Shown here piece after piece: positions 19,979-30,347 of a stretch of DNA of 64,000 bases. Under the pieces are notes generated by a model that saw only the letters and a program-made list of their open reading frames with translations, had not been told where the DNA came from and searched no databases. How positions within the stretch are numbered: the stretch's first letter is position 1; each line of letters opens with the position of its first letter. Source of the DNA: Botryosphaeria dothidea (lineage: Eukaryota > Ascomycota > Dothideomycetes > Botryosphaeriales > Botryosphaeriaceae); NCBI GenBank assembly GCA_011503125.2, contig WWBZ02000051.1, positions 248,001 to 312,000 of the forward strand, read 5' to 3'. A program made the position numbers and the translations under genes.

Positions 19979-22119
19979 TCACTCAAGAACGATAACATCC
20001 TGGTAGTTATCGTCATCGATGACAATAGCATCACTACTAGAGTTGCCAGAGCTTGCCACAAAACGCTGCGAAGAGGGCAGAGCCATGTCGTCCAGCTCCA
20101 TATCTACGCTTGCCTCCTCTTCGTCCAGAACTACCACGTCCTTTTCATCGATTCCGTCATCAATGTTCTGGCGTCTTTGCTTCCTGTCGACCTCTCTAAG
20201 GACCTTGATACACTCTTGGAAGACGTGTTCGAAGTAGGGAGGAGGAACTGCGTTCCCTATTTGTTTTTGGACTTCTGTCGTGGAGCCTTCGAACCTGTAG
20301 CTCAGAGGAAAGCCCTGTATCCCTGCAATTTCCCTATTTGTGAATCTGCGAAGTCCGCTCCAGTGGTAGATATCCGAGTTCTTGCATAGGATGGTCTTAT
20401 CGAAAGGCTGGTCTGGGCTATAAGGTAGCTCATCAACCTTCTTAGCTGATTCCGGGTCATGATGTGAGGTGCCTCTAGGGATTCTTCCAATCGCGGCTCT
20501 TAGGGTCTTAAAAGGGAGTAGACCAGATCCAGGGGCGCCGTGCGTAGGAGGCGGCAACTTTGGCAGAGGTATACCTGGGCTAGAAACGCTTTAGCCTTCC
20601 GCTCAGAGCTGAACATAAAAGAATACATACGCTGAAGCAATAAGGGTTAGCCGCTTCCTAGGCTGCGGGATGCCATGTTCTAAAAGGTTCTGCACCCCCC
20701 AGCGGACGCTGTAACCTTCTGCAGAAATCATTGAGAGGAGGATTCCGAACCATCGTTGATGTTTTTCCAGCGTCAACAATCCGAAGGTCTCCTCCAAAGT
20801 CACGATTCTTGGCTTTACAGCCCGTATGATGCTACCAACAGCCAAAAGTGCGTTGGTATTAAGCTCGTCGTTCCGGGCGTTCGGCCTTGAGTTCACGGGG
20901 CTAAACGTTTGGCAGGGTGGCGAGAGGTGTAGGATATCCACATGCGCATCAAATCCAGCAGGCGGGAAATCGCAGGCGTTGCAATGGAAAACTCGAGCGA
21001 ACCGAAAGTTTGCAGCCGCGGTAGCTACGGCATATTCGTCGCCGTCAAAGCCCCATTTGAGTTTTAATCCCGCCAATTTCCCTGCCCAGCTGACACCGCC
21101 TGCGCCTTGAAATCCATCCCCAAGTGTGTATTGGCGCTCTTTTCTTGGTCCGCGAGTTGGTGGGAGAATGACTGTCTCGTCGTTGTCTAGGTCGATATGC
21201 TCGACGCGCTTTCCGGTAAGGATCCCGCCACTATTGTCTGCTTCCTTGGCAAGGATAAACCTAAGGAGACCCTGGTAAGGACGTCGGCGCTTCAGCCGCC
21301 TCTCGCCTTTACCGTAAATGCAGGCGAATATGTTGCGGCATACTAATACCTCATTGTTGAGGATATCCTCTTTTACACGCTGAGAGTCGGGTCCGGTTGA
21401 ATCGAAATAAGTATACTCCCGAAATGAAAGTTCGGGGAAGGGACGGTCCGTTACAACGAGCCTTCGCTTGCGCACAACGTATACGAGCGGAATTTCCTCT
21501 ATTCCCTGAATATGGAAGGGGCGGCTGTCTTCTTCATCAATCGAAACCACTAAGTAGACCTCGTTGAGCTTCAAGGGTAGAATTGGCCGTAAGAATTTGG
21601 TCCTTCGGAAAACAAAACCTCGAAGAGTGATGCTGCCAGTCTGGGTATTCTTGATAATTCTTTGGATACGGAGAAAGTCTCCGCTTTGCAAAGTCTCATG
21701 TTGTTCCATCAATGTCTGAACCGTGTCTCCTACTTTCAACGTGCGTGCGGTAGGGCCAAGTCTTCGAAGTGTTTCTCCTATTAACTCACAAGAGTCCACA
21801 TAAATCTCTGGTAGTTGTGGATCAAGATTGCGCCTTGGTGCTCCTCCTTGTTGAGGATGTGACTGGTATCCAGCGCAAGGCGGTGGGGATGGGGGTCGAT
21901 CAAACCTATCCTCGAGAATGGTAATAAAATCCTGTATCGCAGGATTCGGTTCGACGTCATCTATAGAAAAGTTAGAGAAACTTAGCGAAGCCGCCACATT
22001 AGAAGGTAGTGAGAGTCTATACTTAAATTGCCCCGGTCATCTCCGTCGTCCTCAACTTCAATGACATCGTAATCACGAATGCCGGCGCCTTGTACATGGT
22101 CATCGGGATCGATGTCCAT
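19979..22119 (-). CDS. rid: RID-like C5 cytosine DNA methyltransferase (RIP machinery)
   Basis: Exons 22023-22119, 20631-21960 and 19979-20579, with introns of 62 and 51 bp; 675 residues. The large exon has no ATG in frame at its 5' end. A GTATAG..TATAG intron joins it in frame to an acidic first exon starting MDIDPDDHV. The catalytic domain has a motif I-like LGDGFQGAGGVSWAG (about 311-325), motif IV SPPCQTFSPVNS (Cys near 382) and a motif VI of EET (LEETFGLL, near 422) instead of ENV. Motif VIII is QPRKRLTLIAS, and motifs IX/X are RRFTNREIAGIQGFP and QIGNAVPPPYF. The EET variant and the very short target-recognition region are typical of the Masc1/RID group, required for RIP in Neurospora. 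The RIP-mutated Copia element at 55-61 kb in this window fits an active pathway in the lineage. Confidence 0.88.
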
Positions 22120-23978
22120 GACTCTAGCTGCTCCGAATTTCGGTGAGGCTGATCGTTGTGGCGGTGTGTGTGTGTATGTGTATGTGTGTGTTGTAGCGGG
22201 ATACTTCTGTGCTTTTGACGCTCTTGCTGAAGTAAGTGAGTTGTTGGTGAAATCCGTGAGTAGTCGAAGCTGAGCTTTAGATGCAGTTTGTGAGTAGAAG
22301 TGATGAGGCGATGATAGTAGCAGGCAATAGCAGCTTACTTTACGAAGCTAGTCGTAGTTCACAGCGATTGCCGGAGCTCGTTGTTACAGCTGACGAGGAA
22401 GGAGCGGGTAAGGGCTGGGTGTGGCTGGAGGAGATGGCAAGGTGATGAAAAGAAGTGAGGGGAGCTGCTGTTTGGATTTCCGTACGAGGCAGCTATTCAG
22501 AGATTTAAAGCTGGTGCCTTGTTTTTGCAAAAGCTAGGTCCTTTCATGCAGGGATCCATTAAACACTTTTCGACTCTTGTTGTGAGATCGTTATAACACA
22601 CGTTTGTTTGTGGAGGTGCACAATCAGTATGAAGCCGGAATGTCACCCGGCACCAACCTGAGGATATCCGGTATCTCTTGAAAGGCGTTGACAGAGTACA
22701 CAAAGTGGACAGCGACGCCAAAGTGTCCCGGTCGAGACCCTACGCACGGTTAAAGGGATCAGCATGAAAAGTGATGGTGCTGGAAATTTCACAGGCTGTC
22801 GTAGAAGACGTCACTAAGCACACATGTTCGAAACCCAAATCTTAGCCTTTGACAACATGCTTCTCATGGCTAACACAAATGTCTGTATCTGGTGACAGCT
22901 ATTGCCGAGTCCTGTGGGAGATGTTTTTGTATCCTAGCAAGAGTAGTAAGAGCATCACGGGAATAGTTCGTTGCACAATGAGCGTGACACTCGAGTCTGA
23001 GGATATCCGTGTCACTTTGGCCACAGCACGTAGAGTTCCACCATGCGCAAATTTCTCCATACCTCGGGTCCGGCGGATACGGTGCAGAATGGATTAATTT
23101 GAAAACTAACAGCGTAGGAAGGATCACGATGCATGAGAACAAAGAACAGGTCTGTCGAAAGTGGTATTGGCAGTGGATCGTGGTGGAGCAGAGGCGGCGT
23201 AGCAAAATTGGACTGAGCACGTGGGGCGATAAGACGCGCCGTGGTTGAAGATACGCGTTGCGGCGTCGCGCCGGAGACGGAAAATTCTCTGACGAAAGAG
23301 CTCACCGGGGCGGAACTCGGAGGCGGGCCAATGGCGGCGTCCTCATTCGAAGTCAGGCAGCCTGCGGATTATGTACAACGAATGATCGGATGACCGACAG
23401 GGGAAATGATCTGTTTTCTCTGGAAGGCTTGGGCAGGCGCTGTGGAGGATGGCGTCGTGGGGTCGCCTTGGTTCGGTCCGGCTCTGGCCAGCCGAATTCT
23501 CCGCCGGCGTCGCGTGCACCGGTGCCTCATAAACTTTTGCGCCCGCTCTGCGCCCTCAAACTCCTAACCTTTCAAAATGGCATCCACCAACCCACACGTT
23601 TCTTGGCCCACGTCGCCTCCCGCAGCGTCGTCGTCGTTGTTGTTGTTGCGGCCGTCTTCCTTGTCAAGTCGTCCTCCCCGCTCTGTCCTCCGTTGTCGCT
23701 GAGAACTTTTTCTCCGCCGCTTCCACCCGTCCCTTCAGTCCGAGCCCCGCCGTGCCGTATCGCTACAGCGAAAATCTTGCAGTAAGGTCAGTGGTTAGGA
23801 GTTGTTTCCCTTATCTTCTTACATCCTACCGTGATGATTCAGTGTTATTTTTTATAGATGTTAGACTTCCGAGCTCAAAGTTGCGGAGACAGCACATTCT
23901 GATCCAACCACAATTCACGCTTGATTCGATGACCAATTGCCGGTGCATTGCTGACGATGCTTGAATTCAGATCGCGAG
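22120..23978. other. Divergent intergenic region: RID-like gene and ADE4
   Basis: 1.86 kb between divergent genes. A GT/TG microsatellite lies at about 22163-22193, in the presumed leader of the methyltransferase gene. Just before the ADE4 ATG, AATTCAG at 23964-23970 could be the acceptor of a 5'-UTR intron beginning at GTAAGG near 23781. No coding gene is recognised. Confidence 0.55.
22163..22193. repeat. GT/TG microsatellite
   Basis: Imperfect run of GTGTGTGTGTAT/GTGTAT units about 45-75 bp upstream of the RID-like start codon on the minus strand. Confidence 0.85.
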
Positions 23979-25802
23979 ATGTGTGGTATCATCGCCGTTA
24001 TCCATGCGGACCCCGCGTCCACCTCCGCCGCCGTCGAGATCCACGACGCCCTATACCTCCTCCAGCATAGAGGACAGGATGCCTGCGGTATAGCTACTTG
24101 CGCCAGCGGTGGTCGCTTCTACCAATGCAAGGGTAATGGCATGGCTTCCAAGGTCTTCCATGACGGCGCCCGCGTTGCGGACCTCCCCGGTTTCATGGGT
24201 CTTGGTCACCTCCGCTACCCTACCGCTGGCAGCAGCGCCAACTCCGAGGCTCAGCCTTTCTATGTCAACAGTCCCTACGGTATCTGCCTGACTCACAATG
24301 GCAACCTCATCAACGCGCCAGAGCTCAGGCAGTTCCTGGACCAGGAGGCGCACCGCCACATCAATACCGAGAGCGACAGCGAGCTCATGCTCAACATCTT
24401 CGCGAACGAGCTCAATGAGACCGGCAAGGCTCGTATCAATGCCGAGGACTGCTTCAATGCTCTGAGCAGGATGTACAAGCGCTGTGTGGGTGGTTGGGCT
24501 TGCACTGCCATGCTTGCTGGTTTCGGCCTGATTGGCTTCCGTGACCCCAACGGTATCCGCCCGATGGTTCTGGGTTCTAAGCCGTCCGAGACCGGTCACG
24601 GTACTGACTACATGATGGCCTCCGAGTCTGTTGCTCTGACTCAGTGTGGTTACAAGACCTTCCAGGATATTCTCCCTGGTCAGGCTGTCATTATTGAGAA
24701 GGGTAAGGAGCCGATCTTCCGTCAGGTCCACCCTCAACTTGGATACACCCCTGACATCTTTGAATATGTCTACTTTGCTCGCCCTGACTCTGTCGTTGAT
24801 GGCATTGACGTCGATGAGAGCCGTCGCAGGATGGGTTACAAGCTCGCCGAAACCATTGCGAAGGAGCTTGGCCCGGAGGGCGTGAAGGACATTGACTGCA
24901 TCATGCCCATCCCTGAGACTGCCATTACCTCTGCCCTTTGTGTTGCCGACGGCCTGAAGAAGCCCTACGTGCAAGGCTTCGTGAAGAATAGGTACATTTT
25001 CCGTACCTTCATTATGCCTACCCAAAAGCTGCGTCAGAAGGGTGTCCGGGCGAAGCTCAACGCCAAGCCCTCGGACTTCAAGGATAAAATCATCGTTCTG
25101 GTAGACGACAGCATAGTCAGGGGCACGACAAGTCGGGAAATCGTCCAGATGGCTAGAGAGGCTGGTGCTAAGAAGGTCATCTTCGCCAGCTGTGCCCCAT
25201 CGATCACGTAAGTTTAGCCAGCTTCCCGTTTACCAATTCTGCGCTAACTTCACACCAGGAACGCCCACATCTACGGAATCGACCTGGCCTCTACGTCTGA
25301 GCTTATTGCTTACAACCGGTCGTCTCCCGAGATTGCCAAAAAGATCGGTGCGGATGCAGTCATCTACCAGACTTTGGGTGATCTCGAGGCGGCGTGTGCT
25401 TCTCTCTCTCCTCGGGACAATGCATCCCAGAAATTCGAAGTTGGAGTGTTCTGCGGCAAGTACGTCACGCCTGTGGACGACGACTACTTCAACAGGCTCG
25501 AGCGGATTCGCGGCGAGAGCAGGAAATTGAAGGTCATGGAGAGCGCGAGACAAGCTGTCATGCACGGCGCTGCAACCGAAAGCCAAGTCCGTATGGCAGC
25601 CAAAGGTGTTGAAGTCGACCCACACGGAAACGTGATCCCCGCTGAGGAGGAAGACAGCCCGATCAATGGCCATGCCGCAATCAACGGAGCCGGTACTGAC
25701 CGTCCTGGTGACTTCGAGAGGAGAACAACGGACGAGTCGCAAACCACCCGTGTCAGAGAGACACAAGACATAAGTTTGCACAACATCAACGACCACCAAT
25801 AG
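23979..25802 (+). CDS. ADE4: Amidophosphoribosyltransferase (glutamine PRPP amidotransferase)
   Basis: Exons 23979-25207 and 25259-25802 with a 51-bp intron; 590 residues. The start [12 protein letters not shown] puts the N-terminal nucleophile Cys at position 2, as required in this Ntn glutamine amidotransferase. Class II glutaminase motifs follow: [32 protein letters not shown] and [14 protein letters not shown]. The phosphoribosyltransferase half has CIMPIPETA and the PRPP loop [15 protein letters not shown] near residues 370-383. The enzyme catalyses the first committed step of de novo purine synthesis, converting PRPP and glutamine to phosphoribosylamine, in the cytosol. The last 80 residues or so are a polar, probably disordered fungal extension. 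There is no operon context; it is divergent from the RID-like gene 1.9 kb away. Confidence 0.97.
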
Positions 25803-26418
25803 CTAATGATGCAAACGAAATGATGGGCAAGCATGTCTCCTGACTGGTATGGATAAGGCTAAGGGTATGCATGTGGCGTTAGGGAATCGGTGTGCATGAT
25901 CTTTTCCGGCTCTAGATTTCGGAACATTCTCTCGCTTGGGTGGCCAAAGTGCTTCATTTTCGGTAGACTAGAATATCAAATGGGTCGAACCCACCAAAAA
26001 TAATGCATTCAACTATACACAAAATTGATGAGGGAAGATTGAGGTGTTGTTGTGGTAGATATCATCTTGAGTCCCCGCCGAAGCGCCAATTTTCACGTTG
26101 GCACAAGGGGTACTAAACGGTAGAAATAGTACAAAGCATCTCACGCGTAAGAATCTGCGAGATTTGGGCCCTGGACCATTGATGACATCTGATTTTGAGA
26201 ATGCTTGAAGCCATACCATGCACACATTGAGTTTTACTAGAATGTTCGTTCGGCCTACGCGTGGCTGCCTGACATCAATGCGCATCGAGCTCACCCCGCG
26301 TTGCCCGCCCAAGGTCCACACACAAAACATCCACGAACTGTTCGCATCTACAATCCAAACCCGAAGCAAAAGCGCACATCTTTTGAGCGTCTTGGACCTA
26401 CCTTGGCACGGTTCAACA
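25803..26418. other. Intergenic, ADE4 3' flank and MYND-gene promoter
   Basis: About 600 bp. An in-frame ATG at 26218 could extend the next gene by 67 residues, but that extension is not protein-like. Confidence 0.55.
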
Positions 26419-27384
26419 ATGTCTTCGACGACGATGACAGCAGGAGAGCCAGGGTCCAACCCCACCACCGCCGCAAACAACAACCCCGCACCGCCAACCT
26501 CAAAACCCACCTCCGACGCGCCATCCTACACCTCCGACATCTCTCCTCCTGCCTACAGCGAAGCCGCGCCGGCCTACGACCTCGCCGCACCCTCTGCTTC
26601 CACACCGACGACGACAACCGCCGCCGCCGCCGCCGCCAACGACGACGGCGGCGGCGGCGGCGGCGGCGGCGGCGAAGACCTCCCCGCCACGCCCATCCCC
26701 TTCCACTTCCTCATCAACCAACCGCCGCCGCCGCCCTCCCTCTCCGATACCGCCGCCGCCGCCCCACAACCCCCGCGCAAAATCACCCACACCCACCCCG
26801 TGCCCGACGTCCTCCTCAGCACCGCCGCGCCGCCCGCGTCCACGCAAGACCTCTTCGTCGCCGTCCTGCAGGACGTGCTGGGCGCGCACCAGGCAGAATG
26901 CCGCGACGCGGCGCCGGGCGCGTGCGACGTGTGCGGCGGGGAGAAAGAGAGCGTGTTGCTGACGCCGGTGAGCTTCCTGCACGTGGATGAGGGGGCGCCG
27001 CCGGCGTATGATGGTGGGGCGGCGGTGGCGGGGAAGCGGGTGGATGTGCTGGTGACGCCGGTGTGTGGGAAGGCGGAGTGCGGGGAGGTGGCGAGGGGGA
27101 GGGTGCGGTGCGCGATGGAGGAGGAGGGGGTGGGAGATGGAGAGGGGGAGGAGAGGGTGGTGCCGGCGGCTGGGCCGGAGGATCCGCGGTGTAGGGTTTG
27201 TGGGAGGGGGGAGGGGACGAGGAGGTGTGCGGGGTGTGGGGTGGTGCGGTATTGTGGGAGGGAGTGCCAGAGGCAGGATTGGAGGGGTGGGCATAAGAGG
27301 GTTTGTGCGGCGTGGGCGGCGTTGGTGGAGGAGGGGAGGGCGGAGGAGGCGAGGCAGAGGGCGGAGGAGGGGGGTGGTGCGTGA
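26419..27384 (+). CDS. MYND zinc-finger protein
   Basis: Single exon, 321 residues from ATG 26419 (context CAACAATGTC). The first half is low-complexity: Thr/Ala/Pro-rich with an SPPAY motif, a poly-Ala and a poly-Gly run encoded by GCC/GGC repeats, and PPPPP. The middle has a Cys cluster (CRDAAPGACDVCGGEKE) and PVCGKAEC. The C-terminus is a clear MYND finger: CRVCGRGEGTRRCAGCG, then VVRYCGRECQRQDWRGG and HKRVC. MYND domains mediate protein-protein contacts, often with proline-rich partners; no enzymatic domain is present. Codon third positions are extremely GC-rich, which produces long antisense ORFs. The precise role is unknown. Confidence 0.8.
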   Translation: MSSTTMTAGEPGSNPTTAANNNPAPPTSKPTSDAPSYTSDISPPAYSEAAPAYDLAAPSASTPTTTTAAAAAANDDGGGGGGGGGEDLPATPIPFHFLINQPPPPPSLSDTAAAAPQPPRKITHTHPVPDVLLSTAAPPASTQDLFVAVLQDVLGAHQAECRDAAPGACDVCGGEKESVLLTPVSFLHVDEGAPPAYDGGAAVAGKRVDVLVTPVCGKAECGEVARGRVRCAMEEEGVGDGEGEERVVPAAGPEDPRCRVCGRGEGTRRCAGCGVVRYCGRECQRQDWRGGHKRVCAAWAALVEEGRAEEARQRAEEGGGA

Positions 27385-30347
27385 GGAGGGGAGGGCGGGC
27401 TGGTTAGGAGACGGTTTCTTTTTTCTGATTCTTTTTCTGTTTCTGAGGGGGAGGGATTTGAGGATCAGGGTGGAGAGTTGGTGTTGGGTTGGGTGGGGCG
27501 GGGGCAGAATACAGCCATCAAGGTACAACCTCCTAGACCGGAATTTCTGGGAAGTTAGGATTGGGTCTGAAAATTTGCTAGACTCATGAAGATCGCATCA
27601 CGGCATGTCTGGGGGCGTGGGCTAATCCTTCAGTGATGGAATTAGACGGGAGGATTCGCGATTGTTGCTTACCAGTCTTTTGTGCCCGTGCTGGCGAAAA
27701 GGACAGATTTGCGGCACATGCACGTCATGCTTCAGTGCCTGGAGCAAGAGCAGCATGGGGTCCGACCTCCTAACCGCTCTATTTGTGCGGTTGTTGGGGA
27801 GGAACCTTTGATATACCCGATTAGGTAGAGACTAGATCCATCCAACACGGCAACCTGTTGGATCGCAATCTTCGCTCGTGTAGAGCGCGAACTAGAAGTG
27901 CCGGAATTGCTTTTCGAGACTGCCATCTCCAAATTGCTCATTCAGGATTGTTGGATTCACTGGCGCGAAGTTGCTTCGATTGCCTCGTCGTGTTGCATGT
28001 TTCAGGCAATTCACTTCGACGTTCGCATCATGCGCTTGACGTCACAGCCAAATGCAAGGAGGATCTTCCCTCCAACCACGCCAACAACACACAGTTCGGT
28101 TTGGACCAAGACGGGCATGCTTGCTGTATCGTACCATCGTATGCATGCTTTGTCCGAGGATCGCGAGAGTCGGGCGATGGTGCAAGAGCTTGGCTTTGCG
28201 GAGTGGCTTTTCTTGGAAACACGTCTAATTCTAGGTTGATCTTGTGCATAAAGGAGGATAGGGTTGATGGCAAAAAGGCAACCATCTAACTTGCATCAAC
28301 ACGCCGGTGAACGGTAAAGTAGGCGCTACGGGCACGAGCTACTTTGGTCTTAACTATGCGCGCTCAGGAAACAACCGGCCAGTGGCGTGGTCGCTATGCC
28401 GACCAACCCTTTGTCAAGGTTTCGGGACAGCCGGATACACCGTCAAGAACCTCTCCTGTTCCTGTTTCTTTTCACACCAGAGCCAACCTAAGGATGGCTC
28501 TTTGTTTGTGCCACTCCCGGCCGAAGCCGAGGTGGCCGTTCGCTGCCTGAAAGGATGAAGACAGCCGTCTCGCTGTCTCGCACGAGAGTGGGCCTCCACT
28601 TGTCGCGGCGGAAGGAATGCGCCTCAGCTGAGCGCCGCAGGGGGGCCACGCGGACGTCTTGGAGCGGGCATACGAGAAACGCGGACCGAGAGACTCAAGG
28701 CCCTAAAGGGTCCTTCCCGCGGGCGGGCATGATGCTTGTCGGTCGGCTGGGGATGGTCCAGACTTGCTCATGCGTCGAAATAGGCGAGCGTTCGGAAGGC
28801 CGGATATCTTCAGCACATTATGACTTTTTGACTTGGCTAGTGGTTGCCTATCGTCCAGAATCTCGCAATTGCCGACATTCAACAAACCGTTCTGTGGTGC
28901 GACAACGAATGTACGTACCCCGGCCGAACGCCGGCTTTTGGCGTTGGCACGCTGGGATGCTGTCTTCGGAGTCGCGTACGCTGACGCGGGCACGCTCGGG
29001 TGCAGGCATGGTGCTGGATCGCAGTACAGCAGGCTTTATATCGCCCTTCATGCGGGGCGGCACGGAGTTTTTGTGGTTGTGGACTCGGGAACGGTCAGAT
29101 TCGTGGAGTGGCGGCGAGAGTTCTGGCCAGCGCGCCGTTGAAGTATTTGTCTTGGTTCGAGACAAACATAACAGCAAGGAACAGCACAAGGTTGCCCAAT
29201 GGCAGGAATTTGAGATGCTTGCCTTGCATCGGTGCGCAGAGAGTTGTTACTGTACACACTACTGTACACACCGAACCAACAGCAATGTGGCGCTGCCAAT
29301 GCTGACGGCCTGCATGCGCAACATGCAACATCGGAGTTTTGGCAGCTTGTTAGCCTTGCTCCACAGCCGGCCACGCGCTCCCTTGCCGACGGGCGGACAA
29401 CCGACGTTGCGAGTACCGACGTCACGCAGACACGCGATGCACAGTAATGCGGAGCAGGCACAGTGGTGGACGAGAGCTGCTTGGCGATGGGCGTTGCGCG
29501 CTGGCTTTCCTGTGCTGGGACGATCAGCGGGGATGGCCTGCTGAGGGAATGCTTGCCCACGTTGGCTTGGCATGCGCATGGAGGCTCCAGACGCGGCGTG
29601 GGGACGGCGGCAGCGCAGATCGAGCGCGGCTGATGACTGCTGCCGCTCTGCCGCTGCTGATGCTGAAGCGGCTCCCGCTGGTGCTGCTCGGCCGCCCGCG
29701 CTCAGCTGAGGGCGCCCTCGTCGGGTCCGCGCAGAGACCCGGCGAGCAGACGAGCGCGGGTTCCGCAGGGCTTTATCACGTCGGCCAGCTGTGTTTGGCG
29801 GCGGCCTTGTTTGCATTTCGTGGAGAGAAGTTTGTGGGACAAGAATAGACGGCGGGCAGGGATGCATGTGCTGCACGGACCGCCGCCCGCCTGTGCAGCT
29901 ATTTTTACGACGTACAGACTCAGCCTTGGTCTGCACCACCCTGCCCGGCCCCTCTCTCATTCGCCCACCCAGCCCCGGCAGATCGATGCCGTGCGCCTGG
30001 TCGCCGCGCTGGACCCCAAGCCCGAGAAAGCATCCTGCCCGCGTCTCCCATGTCGGGCGAAGCAACACCACCAACTGCGCGGCCCCAGCGCACGTCAGCC
30101 CCGACGCCATAGTTGTAGGTCTGGTAGTTTATTTCCATCTTGTGCTTCCGTCTGATTCCAACCCAACTGCTGTCTTAAGCGTGAGCCTGCCATTCCCCTC
30201 GCCGCGCGTAATCTATCCTCAGCCATTCCCCATGTGATATACCTGCCGGTCCCCCAATCACCGCTGCCCAGCGAGCCTCTATTTCGGCCCCCTCTCACGT
30301 ACACTCCGGCTGGAGCTCCACCTAATTGCATCCCGCCAACCTACACC
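27385..30347. other. Intergenic, about 3 kb without a credible gene
   Basis: Several ORFs of 80-330 codons exist on both strands in the GC-rich part (28.5-30.2 kb). They lack recognisable motifs, overlap each other and have biased composition. A 12-bp unit, TACTGTACACAC, is perfectly duplicated at 29248-29271. The last few hundred bases presumably form the leader and promoter of the F-box/UBA gene. Confidence 0.55.

Noticed and set aside
26500..27528. 342-codon minus-strand ORF over the MYND gene
   Set aside because: Shadow of extreme third-position GC; proline/arginine/histidine low complexity without motifs.
28555..29544. 329-codon plus-strand ORF in the 27-30 kb spacer
   Set aside because: Overlaps other long ORFs on both strands, has Arg/Ser/Thr-biased composition, no recognisable domain and no splice-supported extension.
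29259..30110. 283-codon minus-strand ORF
   Set aside because: Arg/Ala/Gly-biased composition and no motif; likely chance in GC-rich DNA upstream of the F-box/UBA gene.
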